A DNA stretch of 64,000 bases, from positions 1 through 64,000 of the forward strand of contig JBMNFB010000009.1 of the NCBI GenBank assembly GCA_050949085.1, given 5' to 3'. The position numbers and the translations under genes were made by a program. Positions 31,634 through 40,735 of this stretch are shown here, piece after piece; the first letter of the stretch is position 1; each line of letters opens with the position of its first letter. Under the pieces are notes generated by a model. The model ran no database searches. It was not told the origin of the DNA and worked only from the letters and a program-made list of their open reading frames with translations. This DNA is from JBMNFB01 sp050949085. Its GTDB lineage: Bacteria; Bacillota; UBA994; UBA5500.

Positions 31634-33202
31634 CTAAATTCGAACTGAACCGTAGCGGCCGACCCGCAACTGGCGCAGATCCTCGATGATCAGCTGCTCC
31701 CCGGCGATCTGAATGACGTCGCCATGCTGGAGCGTGCTGCACAAAAAGGCCTGCTGCCCGTTAACCAGCACTGCCAGATCAGGCGCCAGCACTCGCAGCT
31801 CGACGCCTCCCGCCGCGGTGGGCCGCAGGCAGAGGTGCACCGGTGCACTGGCTGCAGAAAGACGGATGGGGCAGCGCCGCTGGGAACCGGCATTGAGCGG
31901 CCGCTGCAGCGGAAACTCCCGCTGATAGCCGGTTGCCGAGAGATGGCGCACCCGCCAGACCACTTCCGGGGCGGGCAGGGCAGCAACGCAACTCAGGCCG
32001 AGGCCGCCCAGCAGCAAACTGGTGATGATGGCGGTGCGCTGGACGAGCCGGGCCGGCCTCGGCAGAGGCTGAAAAGCATCAATCAGGACATCGGCCTGCC
32101 GGACAACGCTGCCCTGCAGCTGCACCGTCAGCTGCCCGGCCAGCGGATGGAGAAACGGCGGCAGCGATGCGGTATAGACGCTATCGGCTGCCACGGCGTC
32201 ACCGTTAAGGCCCAAATCGTTGAGCCAGACCAGCGGCTGACCGCCTCCATCCAGGAGCAGCACCTCGGGATAGCCCAGCTCTTCGGCCGACACGCGACGA
32301 GTGCCGCGCCAGACACTGGCGGTGACCAGGCGCTGGCCGGGTCCGGAGAAAACTTCTGCCTGCAGCCGGAGCTGATCAGCCAGCCAGATGCACAGGTCGG
32401 CCTGCACGCCGGCCTGCACTCTCCACTCGCCAGACCAGGCCCCTGGGGGCAGGTCAGCTGGCTGCAGATGCAGGCAGGCATAGTTGGCGCCCAGGTAGAC
32501 TTCACCTGGGAAATCGTCCGCATCAGGCTGATAGATGGTTCCATCCGGGCCACGCAGCTGCACACCAGCAAGACTGTCCTGCAAGGCTAGCAGGGCCAGA
32601 GATTCAGTGGCGTCACTGACCTGGAACACGCCCTGCCCATCGTCGACCGTGGCAGAGGCTAGGCCGATCTCGCGCAATATTCGTTCCAGGAGGTTGTGGC
32701 GGAACGCACTGCCCTGAAGCGGGGCAACGCCTGCCGGGTCGCTGGCTAATAGGAGCCGCACGCCGGCAGTCTGGGCAACCTGAGCGAGGTCCGTCGCCAG
32801 GCGATCCGCCAGGGGGCTCGCTGACCAGATGAGCAGCAGCCGCTCGTCGCCGTCCAGCCGGGTCACCGCCTGTTCAGCCAGGCGCAGCAACTCGCCCGCC
32901 GTTGCCGCAGTTGGCAGCATGCCATCCAGATAGCAATGGAGATGCAGTCGCCGCTGGGTATCCAGCGCCGCGGGGGCAAGAAGATCGTGTCCACCCCCTG
33001 CACTGGCCAGGCCAAAGGGCATGCCTGGGGGCAGAATATCTATCAGGGCGTGCAGCATCGCTACCTGGGAGGTGGCAGGCTCGCCCAGATTCGCCACCAG
33101 CAATATACAGCTACCCTGAGAGCCCTCCGCCCGACCGATCTGGCCAGGGATGGCCAGGAGCAGGCAGCCAAACAGGCAGGCTAGCAGCCAACGCTTTCGC
33201 AC
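31634..33202 (-). CDS. Secreted/membrane protein with vWA-like ectodomain, one membrane span and FHA-like C-terminus
   Basis: GTG 33202 with GGGGAGGAA begins a signal peptide (KRWLLACLFGCLLLAIPGQ). Residues 30-190 look like a Rossmann/vWA-type domain, without a clean MIDAS DxSxS. Beta-sandwich segments follow to about residue 390, then a membrane span near 393-412 (AIITSLLLGGLGLSCVAAL). The C-terminal 100 residues, on the cytoplasmic side, resemble an FHA-like beta-fold (RCPIRLSAASAPVHLCLRP...VLVNGQ...LQHGDVIQIAG). The layout suggests a trans-envelope sensor or adaptor read by a Thr kinase, but none is present nearby. Confidence 0.6.
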   Translation of the reverse strand: MRKRWLLACLFGCLLLAIPGQIGRAEGSQGSCILLVANLGEPATSQVAMLHALIDILPPGMPFGLASAGGGHDLLAPAALDTQRRLHLHCYLDGMLPTAATAGELLRLAEQAVTRLDGDERLLLIWSASPLADRLATDLAQVAQTAGVRLLLASDPAGVAPLQGSAFRHNLLERILREIGLASATVDDGQGVFQVSDATESLALLALQDSLAGVQLRGPDGTIYQPDADDFPGEVYLGANYACLHLQPADLPPGAWSGEWRVQAGVQADLCIWLADQLRLQAEVFSGPGQRLVTASVWRGTRRVSAEELGYPEVLLLDGGGQPLVWLNDLGLNGDAVAADSVYTASLPPFLHPLAGQLTVQLQGSVVRQADVLIDAFQPLPRPARLVQRTAIITSLLLGGLGLSCVAALPAPEVVWRVRHLSATGYQREFPLQRPLNAGSQRRCPIRLSAASAPVHLCLRPTAAGGVELRVLAPDLAVLVNGQQAFLCSTLQHGDVIQIAGEQLIIEDLRQLRVGRYGSVRI

Positions 33203-33338
33203 ACTGATTCCTCCCCTGTAGTTAGAAGGGTCTGCTGTTTAGTCTGCCTCACATCTGGCAATCTATTCCTTGGGGTTTTCTGAAACTGATAGCAGTCCCT
33301 ACGGCGGGGCAGAATCTGGGGAGGGAGGTATTTGAGCT

Positions 33339-34028
33339 ATGCTGCTATCTGCAATCAGAACTGTCATCCTTTTCCTGGCAGTCACCATCGTCATGCGCCT
33401 GATGGGCAAACGGCAGGTGGGCGAGATGCAGCCGTACGAGCTGGTCGTCGCCGTCCTGATCGCCGAGCTGGCGGCGATTCCCATGGAGAACACCGACATC
33501 CCGCTGATCAACGGCCTGGTGCCGATCATCGTCCTCCTCCTGCTGCAGATGGGGTTGTCAGAAGTCGCCCTCTGGTCGGAGACAGCGCGCAAGCTGATCT
33601 GTGGCACGCCGGCCATCCTGATCAGGAACGGCGAGATTGAGCAGGAGGAAATGAGGCGGCTGCGGGTCAACCTGAACGATCTGCTGGAGCAGTTGCGCGA
33701 CAAGGGTTACCCTAATCTGGCCGACGTGGACTATGCAATCCTGGAAAACAACGGCCAGCTCAGCGTCATCCCCAAGGCAGGCAAGGGGCCTGTTACCGCC
33801 GATGATCTGGGCATTGAGGTCAGCCCTACGGGGCTGCCGATCAGCCTGATCCTGGACGGCCGGGTCAACCAGAGGAATCTGCAGCTTTCCGGCCTCACTC
33901 CGGCTGAACTGGAAAAGATGGTGCTGGAGCACGGGTGTCAGAGCTTCTCTGAGGTCTTCTTTGCCAACATCGATGAGACCGGTTCGGTCCATGTGCAGAA
34001 AAAACAGGGGAGGAAACAGCGAGGATGA
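33339..34028 (+). CDS. DUF421 membrane protein (YetF/YcaP family)
   Basis: A 229-residue protein: three membrane helices in residues 1-80, with the family sequence LMGKRQVGEMQPYELVVAVLIAELAA, then a cytoplasmic alpha/beta domain (NLNDLLEQLRDKGYPNLADVDYAILENNGQLSVIPK). B. subtilis members YetF, YrbG and others are linked to sporulation and membrane functions but not well defined. ATG 33339 has GGGAGGGAGG upstream. The stop overlaps the next ATG (ATGA), so the two genes are translationally coupled. Confidence 0.92.
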   Translation: MLLSAIRTVILFLAVTIVMRLMGKRQVGEMQPYELVVAVLIAELAAIPMENTDIPLINGLVPIIVLLLLQMGLSEVALWSETARKLICGTPAILIRNGEIEQEEMRRLRVNLNDLLEQLRDKGYPNLADVDYAILENNGQLSVIPKAGKGPVTADDLGIEVSPTGLPISLILDGRVNQRNLQLSGLTPAELEKMVLEHGCQSFSEVFFANIDETGSVHVQKKQGRKQRG

Positions 34029-34405
34029 GAACGATGCTACCCCTGCTGGCTGTTGTCCTGGCCCTCACGGTGGCTGGGCTGGCGATCAATGGATATCTGG
34101 CCAGGAGCGCAGCCCAGCTGGAGGAGAAGCTGGCTCTGATGCAGGAACTGGTGGGCACCGATGACTGGGATGCCGCCCAGCAGGTGTTCGCCCAGTTTAG
34201 TCAGCGCTGGGAGGATGTACAGCGGCATTGGGCGATCCTGATCAATCACCAGGAAATCGACGAGCTGCAACTGTTGTTTGGCCGCATCGAGCAGTACATC
34301 ATCGCCGAGAATCGGGCGCTGGCCCTGGCCGAGCTGGAGGCGGCCAGGCTGCTGGTGCGCCACATCCCGGAGAAGGAAAACGTCAACCTGACGAACATCC
34401 TCTAG
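34025..34405 (+). CDS. DUF4363 family protein
   Basis: A 126-residue product, with an N-terminal membrane anchor (LLAVVLALTVAGLAINGYL) and an all-helical extracytoplasmic part with RWEDVQRHWAILINHQEID and ENRALALAELEAA. DUF4363 genes are often next to DUF421 genes in endospore formers, which is the case here, with 4-bp overlap. A role in sporulation is inferred from this co-occurrence only. Confidence 0.88.
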   Translation: MRTMLPLLAVVLALTVAGLAINGYLARSAAQLEEKLALMQELVGTDDWDAAQQVFAQFSQRWEDVQRHWAILINHQEIDELQLLFGRIEQYIIAENRALALAELEAARLLVRHIPEKENVNLTNIL

Positions 34406-34441
34406 GCAGTCTCGTCAACCCAGTCTCATCAGCATAGAAAA

Positions 34442-34472
34442 AGCGCCCTCTGCTCTTCTGGCAGGGGGCGCT
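34442..34472. terminator. Intrinsic terminator between convergent genes
   Basis: AGCGCCCTCTGC (34442-34453) and GCAGGGGGCGCT (34461-34472) form a 12-bp stem with one mismatch; A-rich upstream and T-containing downstream sequence. Confidence 0.7.
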
Positions 34473-34490
34473 GAACGTTTCATTGGCGGC

Positions 34491-34889
34491 CTAGAAGCGT
34501 TTTCGCTGATTCCCTTCGTCGTCGACGTCGAGGAAGGGCAGGTTGGGCGTGGCAAAAGACTCGGCCTGAACTTCCCATGAGAGGGCCATGGAAAGGCTGC
34601 CGACCACCGACAGCGGGATCACCTGCAGGTCGTGCGCTTCCACCACCAGGGCAGAACGCTGTCTTCCCGGCCGGCGGGCGGAGCGCAGAACCTCACCGAT
34701 GACCAGCACCAGCCCCGGGGGCTCGATGCAGACTGCCTTGTCGAGGGCATCATCGCCCCGATAATGCACCAGCAGTGGGATCTCTGTATCAGGATCATAG
34801 CAGTGTAGCTTAAGTAACGGTTCTTCTGTATGCAGATCGGTAACGTTGGGTGCCCGATTGACCACAGCGATGGCAGTGAATGCATTCAT
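34491..34889 (-). CDS. OB-fold-like hypothetical protein
   Basis: ATG 34889 has GGGGGTG in good spacing and is preferred over 34898. The 132 residues show an OB-fold/SSB-like pattern: MNAFTAIAVVNRAPNV start, LHCYDPDTEIPLLVHYRG, LVLVIGEVLRS and a C-terminal acidic tail before a basic end. This suggests a divergent single-strand nucleic-acid-binding protein, but the assignment is from pattern only. It stands alone. Confidence 0.6.
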   Translation of the reverse strand: MNAFTAIAVVNRAPNVTDLHTEEPLLKLHCYDPDTEIPLLVHYRGDDALDKAVCIEPPGLVLVIGEVLRSARRPGRQRSALVVEAHDLQVIPLSVVGSLSMALSWEVQAESFATPNLPFLDVDDEGNQRKRF

Positions 34890-35034
34890 GCACAACACCC
34901 CCTATAGCATATTGATACGATCCTGGGCGGGAGATGCCCTCCCGCCAATCGTATACCAGCCATTGTATCATTCTTCTGTCGGCGCGCAAGGGCCGGACAG
35001 AAAAAGTTTGCTTCTATGCCTTCAGTTCCTGAAA

Positions 35035-37524
35035 CTACTTCAGGACGCTATAGAGGATCGAGTTAAAGAGGATCTTGTAGGTTCCCCGAGCCTGGGCGCG
35101 GAACTGAGGCCGGAAGCCGACGAGGATTACGCGGCCCTCGCCCACCGGTACCTCCACCAGTGCACTCTTATTGTGGAGATATTCCTCTCCCAGAATCCAG
35201 CCGGCCACCAATGGGTTGCGCGGCGGGTAGTCTCCCAGACTGACAGCCCCCTGGCCAAGGTTAAAGGCAGGGCTATGCAGGTAGACAACGGTCGCCTCGC
35301 GCGGCATGCCGTAGTTGACCGGGTGCTGGGTATCCAGCAGGACCCGCAGGAACGAGCCAGGCACATAGAACCGCTCTTGCGGCAGATTGTCCAGCGGGTT
35401 GCTCACCGGCAGCCAGAGGTGCTTGATGGCCCACTCGCTGGCTGCATCCAGCGCGATCAAGGTTCCACCCTGCTTCACAAAGCGACGCAGCTGTTCAGCG
35501 CCCACGTCGCCAATACCGCCGCTGTATTCGGACGGATAGACTCCAGCCGGCAGGCCGTCTTCCAGCATGCGCAGCCGGGCACTGGGCAGGATGACGCAAT
35601 CCAGCTGATCGAGGACGTCGCCTTGCCGCAGTTCGCCATTGGTCAGCGAGAGATAATCCATCTCGTTGTTATCGAAAACCAGACGCGTCCAGCCTTCATC
35701 GGCGTTGGGGAACCAGCTCTGGTACAGGCCTACCCGCGGCAGATGGCTGAGCTGGCGGGCGGGCAGCTCAGGGCTGCCTGCTCCATGCGGCACGGCCAGT
35801 TCGGCGCACTGCTGCGCAAGGGCAGCCAGAACGTCAGGCTGGCCCTCGACCAGGAAACTACCGGCCGGATATCCCTCGTGAGCCTCGGTCAGCCGGCTGA
35901 CGCTCACGCCGTCCTTCAGCAGGCGATGAACCAGGCGATAGGACTGGTTGCTGGTGGCATCCAGCAGCAAGGCCTGGCCGGCCTGCCTGGCGGTAAACCG
36001 CTCTGGCTCAGCCACTGCCCGGGGCGGTGAGTCGACGTCTCTCCAGGAGATTTCACCGAGGCGGGACTGAGCTGCAATGACTTTGACGCCCATCTGTAGC
36101 GGCAGGGAATGCGCCGTGATGTCGTAGGGACGCCGCGGCGGCCCGCCGGGGTAGACACGCAGATCGGGATAGGGCTGCGCCTCGATCAGGGTCTTGGCAT
36201 AGCTTCCATAAGGCTGGTTGAGAGGGATGATGTAAGTCCCTGCCGGATAGGTAACCCCATCGCATTCGAAGGCCTCGGCGGCCTGCTTAACTTCCACGCC
36301 ACCGAACATCAGCACCCAGAGCATTTCGCCGGCAGTGGCCGGATCGGCCTGATCTAACGGAATGATGAAAGCATAGGGTGGCCGATCGTAGGAGATGGCG
36401 TTCTGATGAATGCGGTAGAAGTTGCTCACCCAGCTGTCGCGGTAGCGGGCAGCATGGCGCAGGCAGGCCCAGGCACAGGCTTTGTCGTAGTCAACGACAT
36501 CGCGCAGTGTCCAGTCGCCGCCGGTCCAGGGCAGGGGATGATTCCAGGTGGCTTCGCGGGGATCGAAGCCGCCCCGCCCGCGCAGCTGCCGCTGCTCGAC
36601 GCGGACAGGCGTTGCCAGGCGTACGCTGGCTGCCTCGGACAGGATACGCACCCCGCCATGGTAGTGCTGATAGGCACGGCTGGGCGAAAACGCGTCATAG
36701 GTGAGGTTGGTCGCCACGCCCTGGAAGCCGCGACCAGTCATTTCGGATGCGATGCTCATGCCCAACCAGTTGACCATGGCCCGCAGAATGGGATCGACGT
36801 TCTCATCATACGGATCGATAAAGGGTGGAACCTGGAAGCGCGGCCCGTCACTGGCCTGCTGATGCTGGTCCTGTACCATATGGGGATGCCACACGTTATG
36901 GATCTTCTCGATGGCCAGCCGATTCTCCACGAGATTGGCCATGAACCAGTCGCGGTTGTTGTCGTGGCCGGCATATTTCTGATAGAGCTTGGGCGGCATG
37001 CTCCCCTCGGCGGGGGTACCCAGCGTCTGCCGGTACCAGTCGACGACCAGATCGAGCCCATCGGGGTTGAGCGACGGAACCAGCAGGAGGATCACGTTGT
37101 TCAGAATCTCCTTGACCTCGGCGTCGTCGCGACTGAGCAGATCGTAGGCCAGTTCCATGGACATCTGGGCGGCACCGACTTCGGTGGCGTGGATGCTGCA
37201 GGAAACCAGGCAGATCGTCTTGCCCTGCGCAATCAGGCGCTGGGCCTCTTCCTCACTCAGGCCACGCGGGTCGGCCAACTGTTGCTGAATCTGACGGTAG
37301 TGATCCAACTGTGCCAGATTGGCTGCTGCCGAGATGATGGCCATCACAAAGGGACGGCCCTCGGTGGACTCACCCAGCTCCTCCAGAATCAGACGGTCGC
37401 TTTGCTGGGCGAGCAACTGGAAGTAGCCCAGGATTTGCTTCCAGTCGGCCAGCTTGCGGTCTGCCCCCACCGGCCAGCCCAGATGCTTTTCGGGGGCGGT
37501 GATGCCTCGTTTGCGTCTAACCAC
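35035..37524 (-). CDS. Large M14 family zinc carboxypeptidase with C-terminal GATase-like domain
   Basis: An 829-residue protein. Residues 30-330 are an M14 catalytic domain: His112 and Glu115 (SIHATEVGAAQM), SLNPDGLD at 151-158, DNNRDWF at 188-194, and a His-rich HPHMVQDQHQQ around 213-223 for the third ligand. From about residue 480 a Rossmann-like domain resembling class I glutamine amidotransferase folds runs to the end (QLDCVILPSARLRML, SGGIGDVGAEQLRRFVKQGGTLIALD). This two-domain type is known among large bacterial M14 proteins of unknown specificity. It is unrelated in layout to the other two M14 proteins of this window. Confidence 0.87.
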   Translation of the reverse strand: MVRRKRGITAPEKHLGWPVGADRKLADWKQILGYFQLLAQQSDRLILEELGESTEGRPFVMAIISAAANLAQLDHYRQIQQQLADPRGLSEEEAQRLIAQGKTICLVSCSIHATEVGAAQMSMELAYDLLSRDDAEVKEILNNVILLLVPSLNPDGLDLVVDWYRQTLGTPAEGSMPPKLYQKYAGHDNNRDWFMANLVENRLAIEKIHNVWHPHMVQDQHQQASDGPRFQVPPFIDPYDENVDPILRAMVNWLGMSIASEMTGRGFQGVATNLTYDAFSPSRAYQHYHGGVRILSEAASVRLATPVRVEQRQLRGRGGFDPREATWNHPLPWTGGDWTLRDVVDYDKACAWACLRHAARYRDSWVSNFYRIHQNAISYDRPPYAFIIPLDQADPATAGEMLWVLMFGGVEVKQAAEAFECDGVTYPAGTYIIPLNQPYGSYAKTLIEAQPYPDLRVYPGGPPRRPYDITAHSLPLQMGVKVIAAQSRLGEISWRDVDSPPRAVAEPERFTARQAGQALLLDATSNQSYRLVHRLLKDGVSVSRLTEAHEGYPAGSFLVEGQPDVLAALAQQCAELAVPHGAGSPELPARQLSHLPRVGLYQSWFPNADEGWTRLVFDNNEMDYLSLTNGELRQGDVLDQLDCVILPSARLRMLEDGLPAGVYPSEYSGGIGDVGAEQLRRFVKQGGTLIALDAASEWAIKHLWLPVSNPLDNLPQERFYVPGSFLRVLLDTQHPVNYGMPREATVVYLHSPAFNLGQGAVSLGDYPPRNPLVAGWILGEEYLHNKSALVEVPVGEGRVILVGFRPQFRAQARGTYKILFNSILYSVLK

Positions 37525-37741
37525 TCGTCTTCACCTACCATTCATGTTTTTTGGTCTGCTTACCTAAGATTATTCGGCAGCAGAAATAGCATCCCTGCGT
37601 CAGGGCAAAAATTAGTGAATCGGCCTAGCCAGCGATTGGTCTGAGCTAAGTCAGGAATCGCCTGCGCGATGGGAGGAGGTGAGCCCAGGGAACTCGAAAT
37701 ACTCAGCGAGCATCTTATCAGTAAAGGGGGTAAAGCTTGAG

Positions 37742-39079
37742 ATGTTTGATCGGGAGTTTCTCGCGCGCGCCGCAGAGATTGCGCTGCAGTGCAGCCAGGC
37801 CGAGCAGACGCAGGTAAACGTGCAAGCCGAGTCGTTTGACCTGACTCGCTTTAACAACAACCTGATTCATCAGAGCCTGACGCGCGATAATGCCGCCCTG
37901 GTCATCAAGGTGATCGACCAGAATCGGGTGGGCATCGCCACCACGAACCGCCTGACGGAGGAAGCCATCCGGCAGACGGCGGAACAGGCCCTGCGCTTCG
38001 CCCGCCTGCAGAACCCTAACCCGGATCTGGGGCAGCTGCCAGAGCCGTTGCCGCTGCCGGAGGCCGACAGCTACATCGCCAGTACGGCTAGCGTGACGGC
38101 AGCAGACCGGGCGCGCCTGGCGGAGCAGGTGATCGAGGTGGCCCGCGAAGCAGATCTGACCGCCTCGGGAACGCTATCCATCAGGCGCCAGCAGCGTCTG
38201 GTTCGCAACTCGCGCGGTGTAGACGCCTACAACCAATCCACGGACGGCTTTTTCCGGACGATCATGAACAACGGCGAGATCACCGGATACGCCGACCGGG
38301 TGATCAAGGACATCAGCCATCTGGATGTGGTCCAGGTGGCCCAGGAAGCCCGGCAGAAGGCACTGCTCTTTGACCAGTCTCAGGACATCGAGCCCGGCGA
38401 GTACGTCACGATTCTGGAACCGGTAGCCGTATCCGACCTGGTGCGCTTCCTGGGCTATACCAGCTTTGGGGCGACGGCCAAACAGGAAGGCCGCAGCTTC
38501 ATGGCCACGCAGTTTGGCCAGCAGGTTATGGGCGAGAACGTGACCATCTGGGATGAGGGGCTGCATCCTGAAGGGTTCGTCTGCCCGTTTGACAGTGAGG
38601 GCATGCCCAAGCAGAAGGTGATGCTGATCGACAAGGGCGTCGCTGCCGGGGTTGTCTACGATTCGCAGGCCGCCCAGCGGGAGGGCCGCCTCTCCACCGG
38701 CCACGCTGGCAGCCGCTACGGTGGTGCGTCACCCAGCCATATGCTGATGGGCACCGGCGATATGCCGCTGTCTGAGATGATTGCCAGCACGAAGCGAGGC
38801 GTGCTGGTGACGCGCTTTCACTACACCGGCTGCCCGGATCCGATGCGGGTGGTAGCCACCGGGACGACGCGGGATGGCACGTTCCTGATCGAGGATGGCG
38901 AGATCGTAGCCCGCCTGAAAAACCTGCGATTCACCGAGAGCGTGCTCACGGCGTTCTCAAATATCTCTGGCATCTCGCCTGACCGGCGCCTGACCCGCGA
39001 CTGGTGGTCTACATTTATCTCGGTGCTGCCGGCCCTGAAGATCGAGAAGTTCCACTTCACCGGAGCAACGACGTTCTGA
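37742..39079 (+). CDS. tldE: TldE/PmbA-type partner of the TldD metalloprotease
   Basis: A 445-residue protein of the TldD/PmbA family lacking the HExxxH motif, hence the TldE (PmbA) subunit. TldD and TldE form a heterodimer that degrades unfolded peptides and matures some peptide natural products; only TldD carries the metal. ATG 37742 is the first good start; a strong site AGGAGGTGA at 37672-37680 lies 60 bp upstream without a start codon at the right distance. Family sequences NLIHQSL, GASPSHM and TRFHYTGCPDPM are visible. The tldD gene follows after 100 bp. Confidence 0.9.
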   Translation: MFDREFLARAAEIALQCSQAEQTQVNVQAESFDLTRFNNNLIHQSLTRDNAALVIKVIDQNRVGIATTNRLTEEAIRQTAEQALRFARLQNPNPDLGQLPEPLPLPEADSYIASTASVTAADRARLAEQVIEVAREADLTASGTLSIRRQQRLVRNSRGVDAYNQSTDGFFRTIMNNGEITGYADRVIKDISHLDVVQVAQEARQKALLFDQSQDIEPGEYVTILEPVAVSDLVRFLGYTSFGATAKQEGRSFMATQFGQQVMGENVTIWDEGLHPEGFVCPFDSEGMPKQKVMLIDKGVAAGVVYDSQAAQREGRLSTGHAGSRYGGASPSHMLMGTGDMPLSEMIASTKRGVLVTRFHYTGCPDPMRVVATGTTRDGTFLIEDGEIVARLKNLRFTESVLTAFSNISGISPDRRLTRDWWSTFISVLPALKIEKFHFTGATTF

Positions 39080-39179
39080 TCGGGTGCCGTCGGGCGCCTG
39101 CCAGCAGATACGGCCCGATTGTTCTGCGCAAGTCACAAAAGACTTGCGTCAATAGTGTTGAGAGAGGAGGTTTTGGCCT

Positions 39180-40619
39180 ATGGAGGATATCCTGAGAAAG
39201 GGACTGGAACTGGCTCAGCAGCTGGGCGCCAGCTATGCCGATATCCGCGTCACCCGGCGCGACACGGAGCGGATCAGCGTCAGGAATGGCGGGGTCGAGA
39301 GCCTGAACCGGGGCGGCAATGAGGGATTCGGCGTCCGTGTCCTCAAGGATGGCGCCTGGGGTTTCGCCGCCACGCCGATCATGCAGGAAGGCGATCTGGA
39401 GCGGAAGCTGGCCAGGACGACGCAGCGCGCCATCGAGGTCGCGCAGGCCGCCGCGCGGGTGAACCGCACGCCGGTGGAGCTGGCGCCGGAAGAACCGGTG
39501 CGGGCCAGGGTTGCCACGCCGCTGAAGTTGGACCCCTTTGAGCTGCCGCTGGAGAAGAAGATTCAGGATCTGACGGACATCACCGCGGCCCTGCGCAGCC
39601 AGCCGGAGATCCGGGTAGGCAGCGCCGCCCTGCGCCTGTTCCGGGACACGAAGACGTTTGCCAGCAGTGAAGGCGCATACATTGAGCAGACTATCACCCA
39701 GACGGGTTTCAACACGATGGCACTGGCCGTCGGTAACGGCCGCGCCGAGCGACGCACCTATTCCGATCATGGCACCGGCGGCTATGAGCTGGTGCAACAG
39801 CTGGATCCCCTGGGGAAGGCGCCGCAGGTAGCCCGCGAGGCGGTGCAGCTGCTCACGGCTGAGAACTGCCCGGTGGGTGAGAATACGCTGATCCTGGGAG
39901 GGAATCAGGTGGCGCTACAGCTGCACGAGTCGTGTGGTCATCCCACCGAGCTGGACCGGGCGCTGGGCAGCGAGGCCACGTATGCCGGCACCAGCTTCCT
40001 GATGCCGGACATGCTGGGCAAGTTCCGCTATGGCTCCCCGGAGGTGAACATCAACATGGATGCGACAATCCCGCAAGGGCTGGGAACATTCTTCTATGAC
40101 GATGAGGGAGTGCAGGCGCAGAACACACCGATCATCCAGCAGGGCATTTTCTCCAACTACCTGACATCCCGAGACACTGCCCTGCAGTTTGGGCAACGTA
40201 GTAATGGCACGATGCTGGCCGACGGGTGGGAGAACTTCCCCCTGGTGCGGATGACCAACATCAGCCTGCAGCCAGGCGACTGGACGCTGGAGGAGATCAT
40301 CAGGGATACGAAACGCGGCGTGATGATGGATGGCCAGAAGAGCTGGAGTCTGGACGACAAGCGCGTCAACTTCCACTTTGGCTGTGAGATTGGCTGGGAG
40401 ATCGCCGATGGCGAAATCAAGCGAGTGCTGCGCAACGTGGCCTATACAGATCTGACCCCCCATTTCTGGAACGGCTGCGATGCGGTAGCTAACCGAGACT
40501 ACTGGCGCTGCTGGGGGCTGCCCTCCTGCGCCAAGGGAGAGCCAGTGCAGATTGCCAACGTGGGACACGGCGCAGCGCCAGCCCGTTTTCGCAAGATACG
40601 CGTTGGTGTAGAGGCCTAA
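39180..40619 (+). CDS. tldD: TldD metalloprotease, catalytic subunit
   Basis: A 479-residue member of the TldD family with the diagnostic HExxxH: His249, Glu250 and His254 in LHESCGHPTELDRALG. GTFFYDDEGVQAQ, GWENFPLVRMTNISLQPG and NGCDAVANRDYWRCWGLPSC near the C-terminus are family-like. Works with the TldE protein encoded upstream. No modified-peptide precursor or other natural-product gene is nearby, so a housekeeping peptidase role fits, together with the many other peptidases here. ATG 39180 with GAGAGGAGG. Confidence 0.92.
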   Translation: MEDILRKGLELAQQLGASYADIRVTRRDTERISVRNGGVESLNRGGNEGFGVRVLKDGAWGFAATPIMQEGDLERKLARTTQRAIEVAQAAARVNRTPVELAPEEPVRARVATPLKLDPFELPLEKKIQDLTDITAALRSQPEIRVGSAALRLFRDTKTFASSEGAYIEQTITQTGFNTMALAVGNGRAERRTYSDHGTGGYELVQQLDPLGKAPQVAREAVQLLTAENCPVGENTLILGGNQVALQLHESCGHPTELDRALGSEATYAGTSFLMPDMLGKFRYGSPEVNINMDATIPQGLGTFFYDDEGVQAQNTPIIQQGIFSNYLTSRDTALQFGQRSNGTMLADGWENFPLVRMTNISLQPGDWTLEEIIRDTKRGVMMDGQKSWSLDDKRVNFHFGCEIGWEIADGEIKRVLRNVAYTDLTPHFWNGCDAVANRDYWRCWGLPSCAKGEPVQIANVGHGAAPARFRKIRVGVEA

Positions 40620-40645
40620 ATGGAGGCGCAGCAGAGCGATTGCTC

Positions 40646-40674
40646 TTCCATGATTCCAGTGACTATGGTAAAAT
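40646..40674 (+). promoter_or_regulatory. Probable promoter of the FMN-binding lipoprotein gene
   Basis: Extended -10 TGG-TAAAAT (40666-40674) with a weak -35 (TTCCAT, 40646-40651) at 17-bp spacing. Confidence 0.4.
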
Positions 40675-40735
40675 CAAGGGCAGTCAAGCTGTAGTGTTTT
40701 GGGGGAACAGACCAGAAAGTTAGGAGGAGATTTCA

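Noticed and set aside
34846..36030. Plus-strand frame of 394 residues
   Set aside because: Antisense to the large M14 peptidase; no family character or ribosome binding site.
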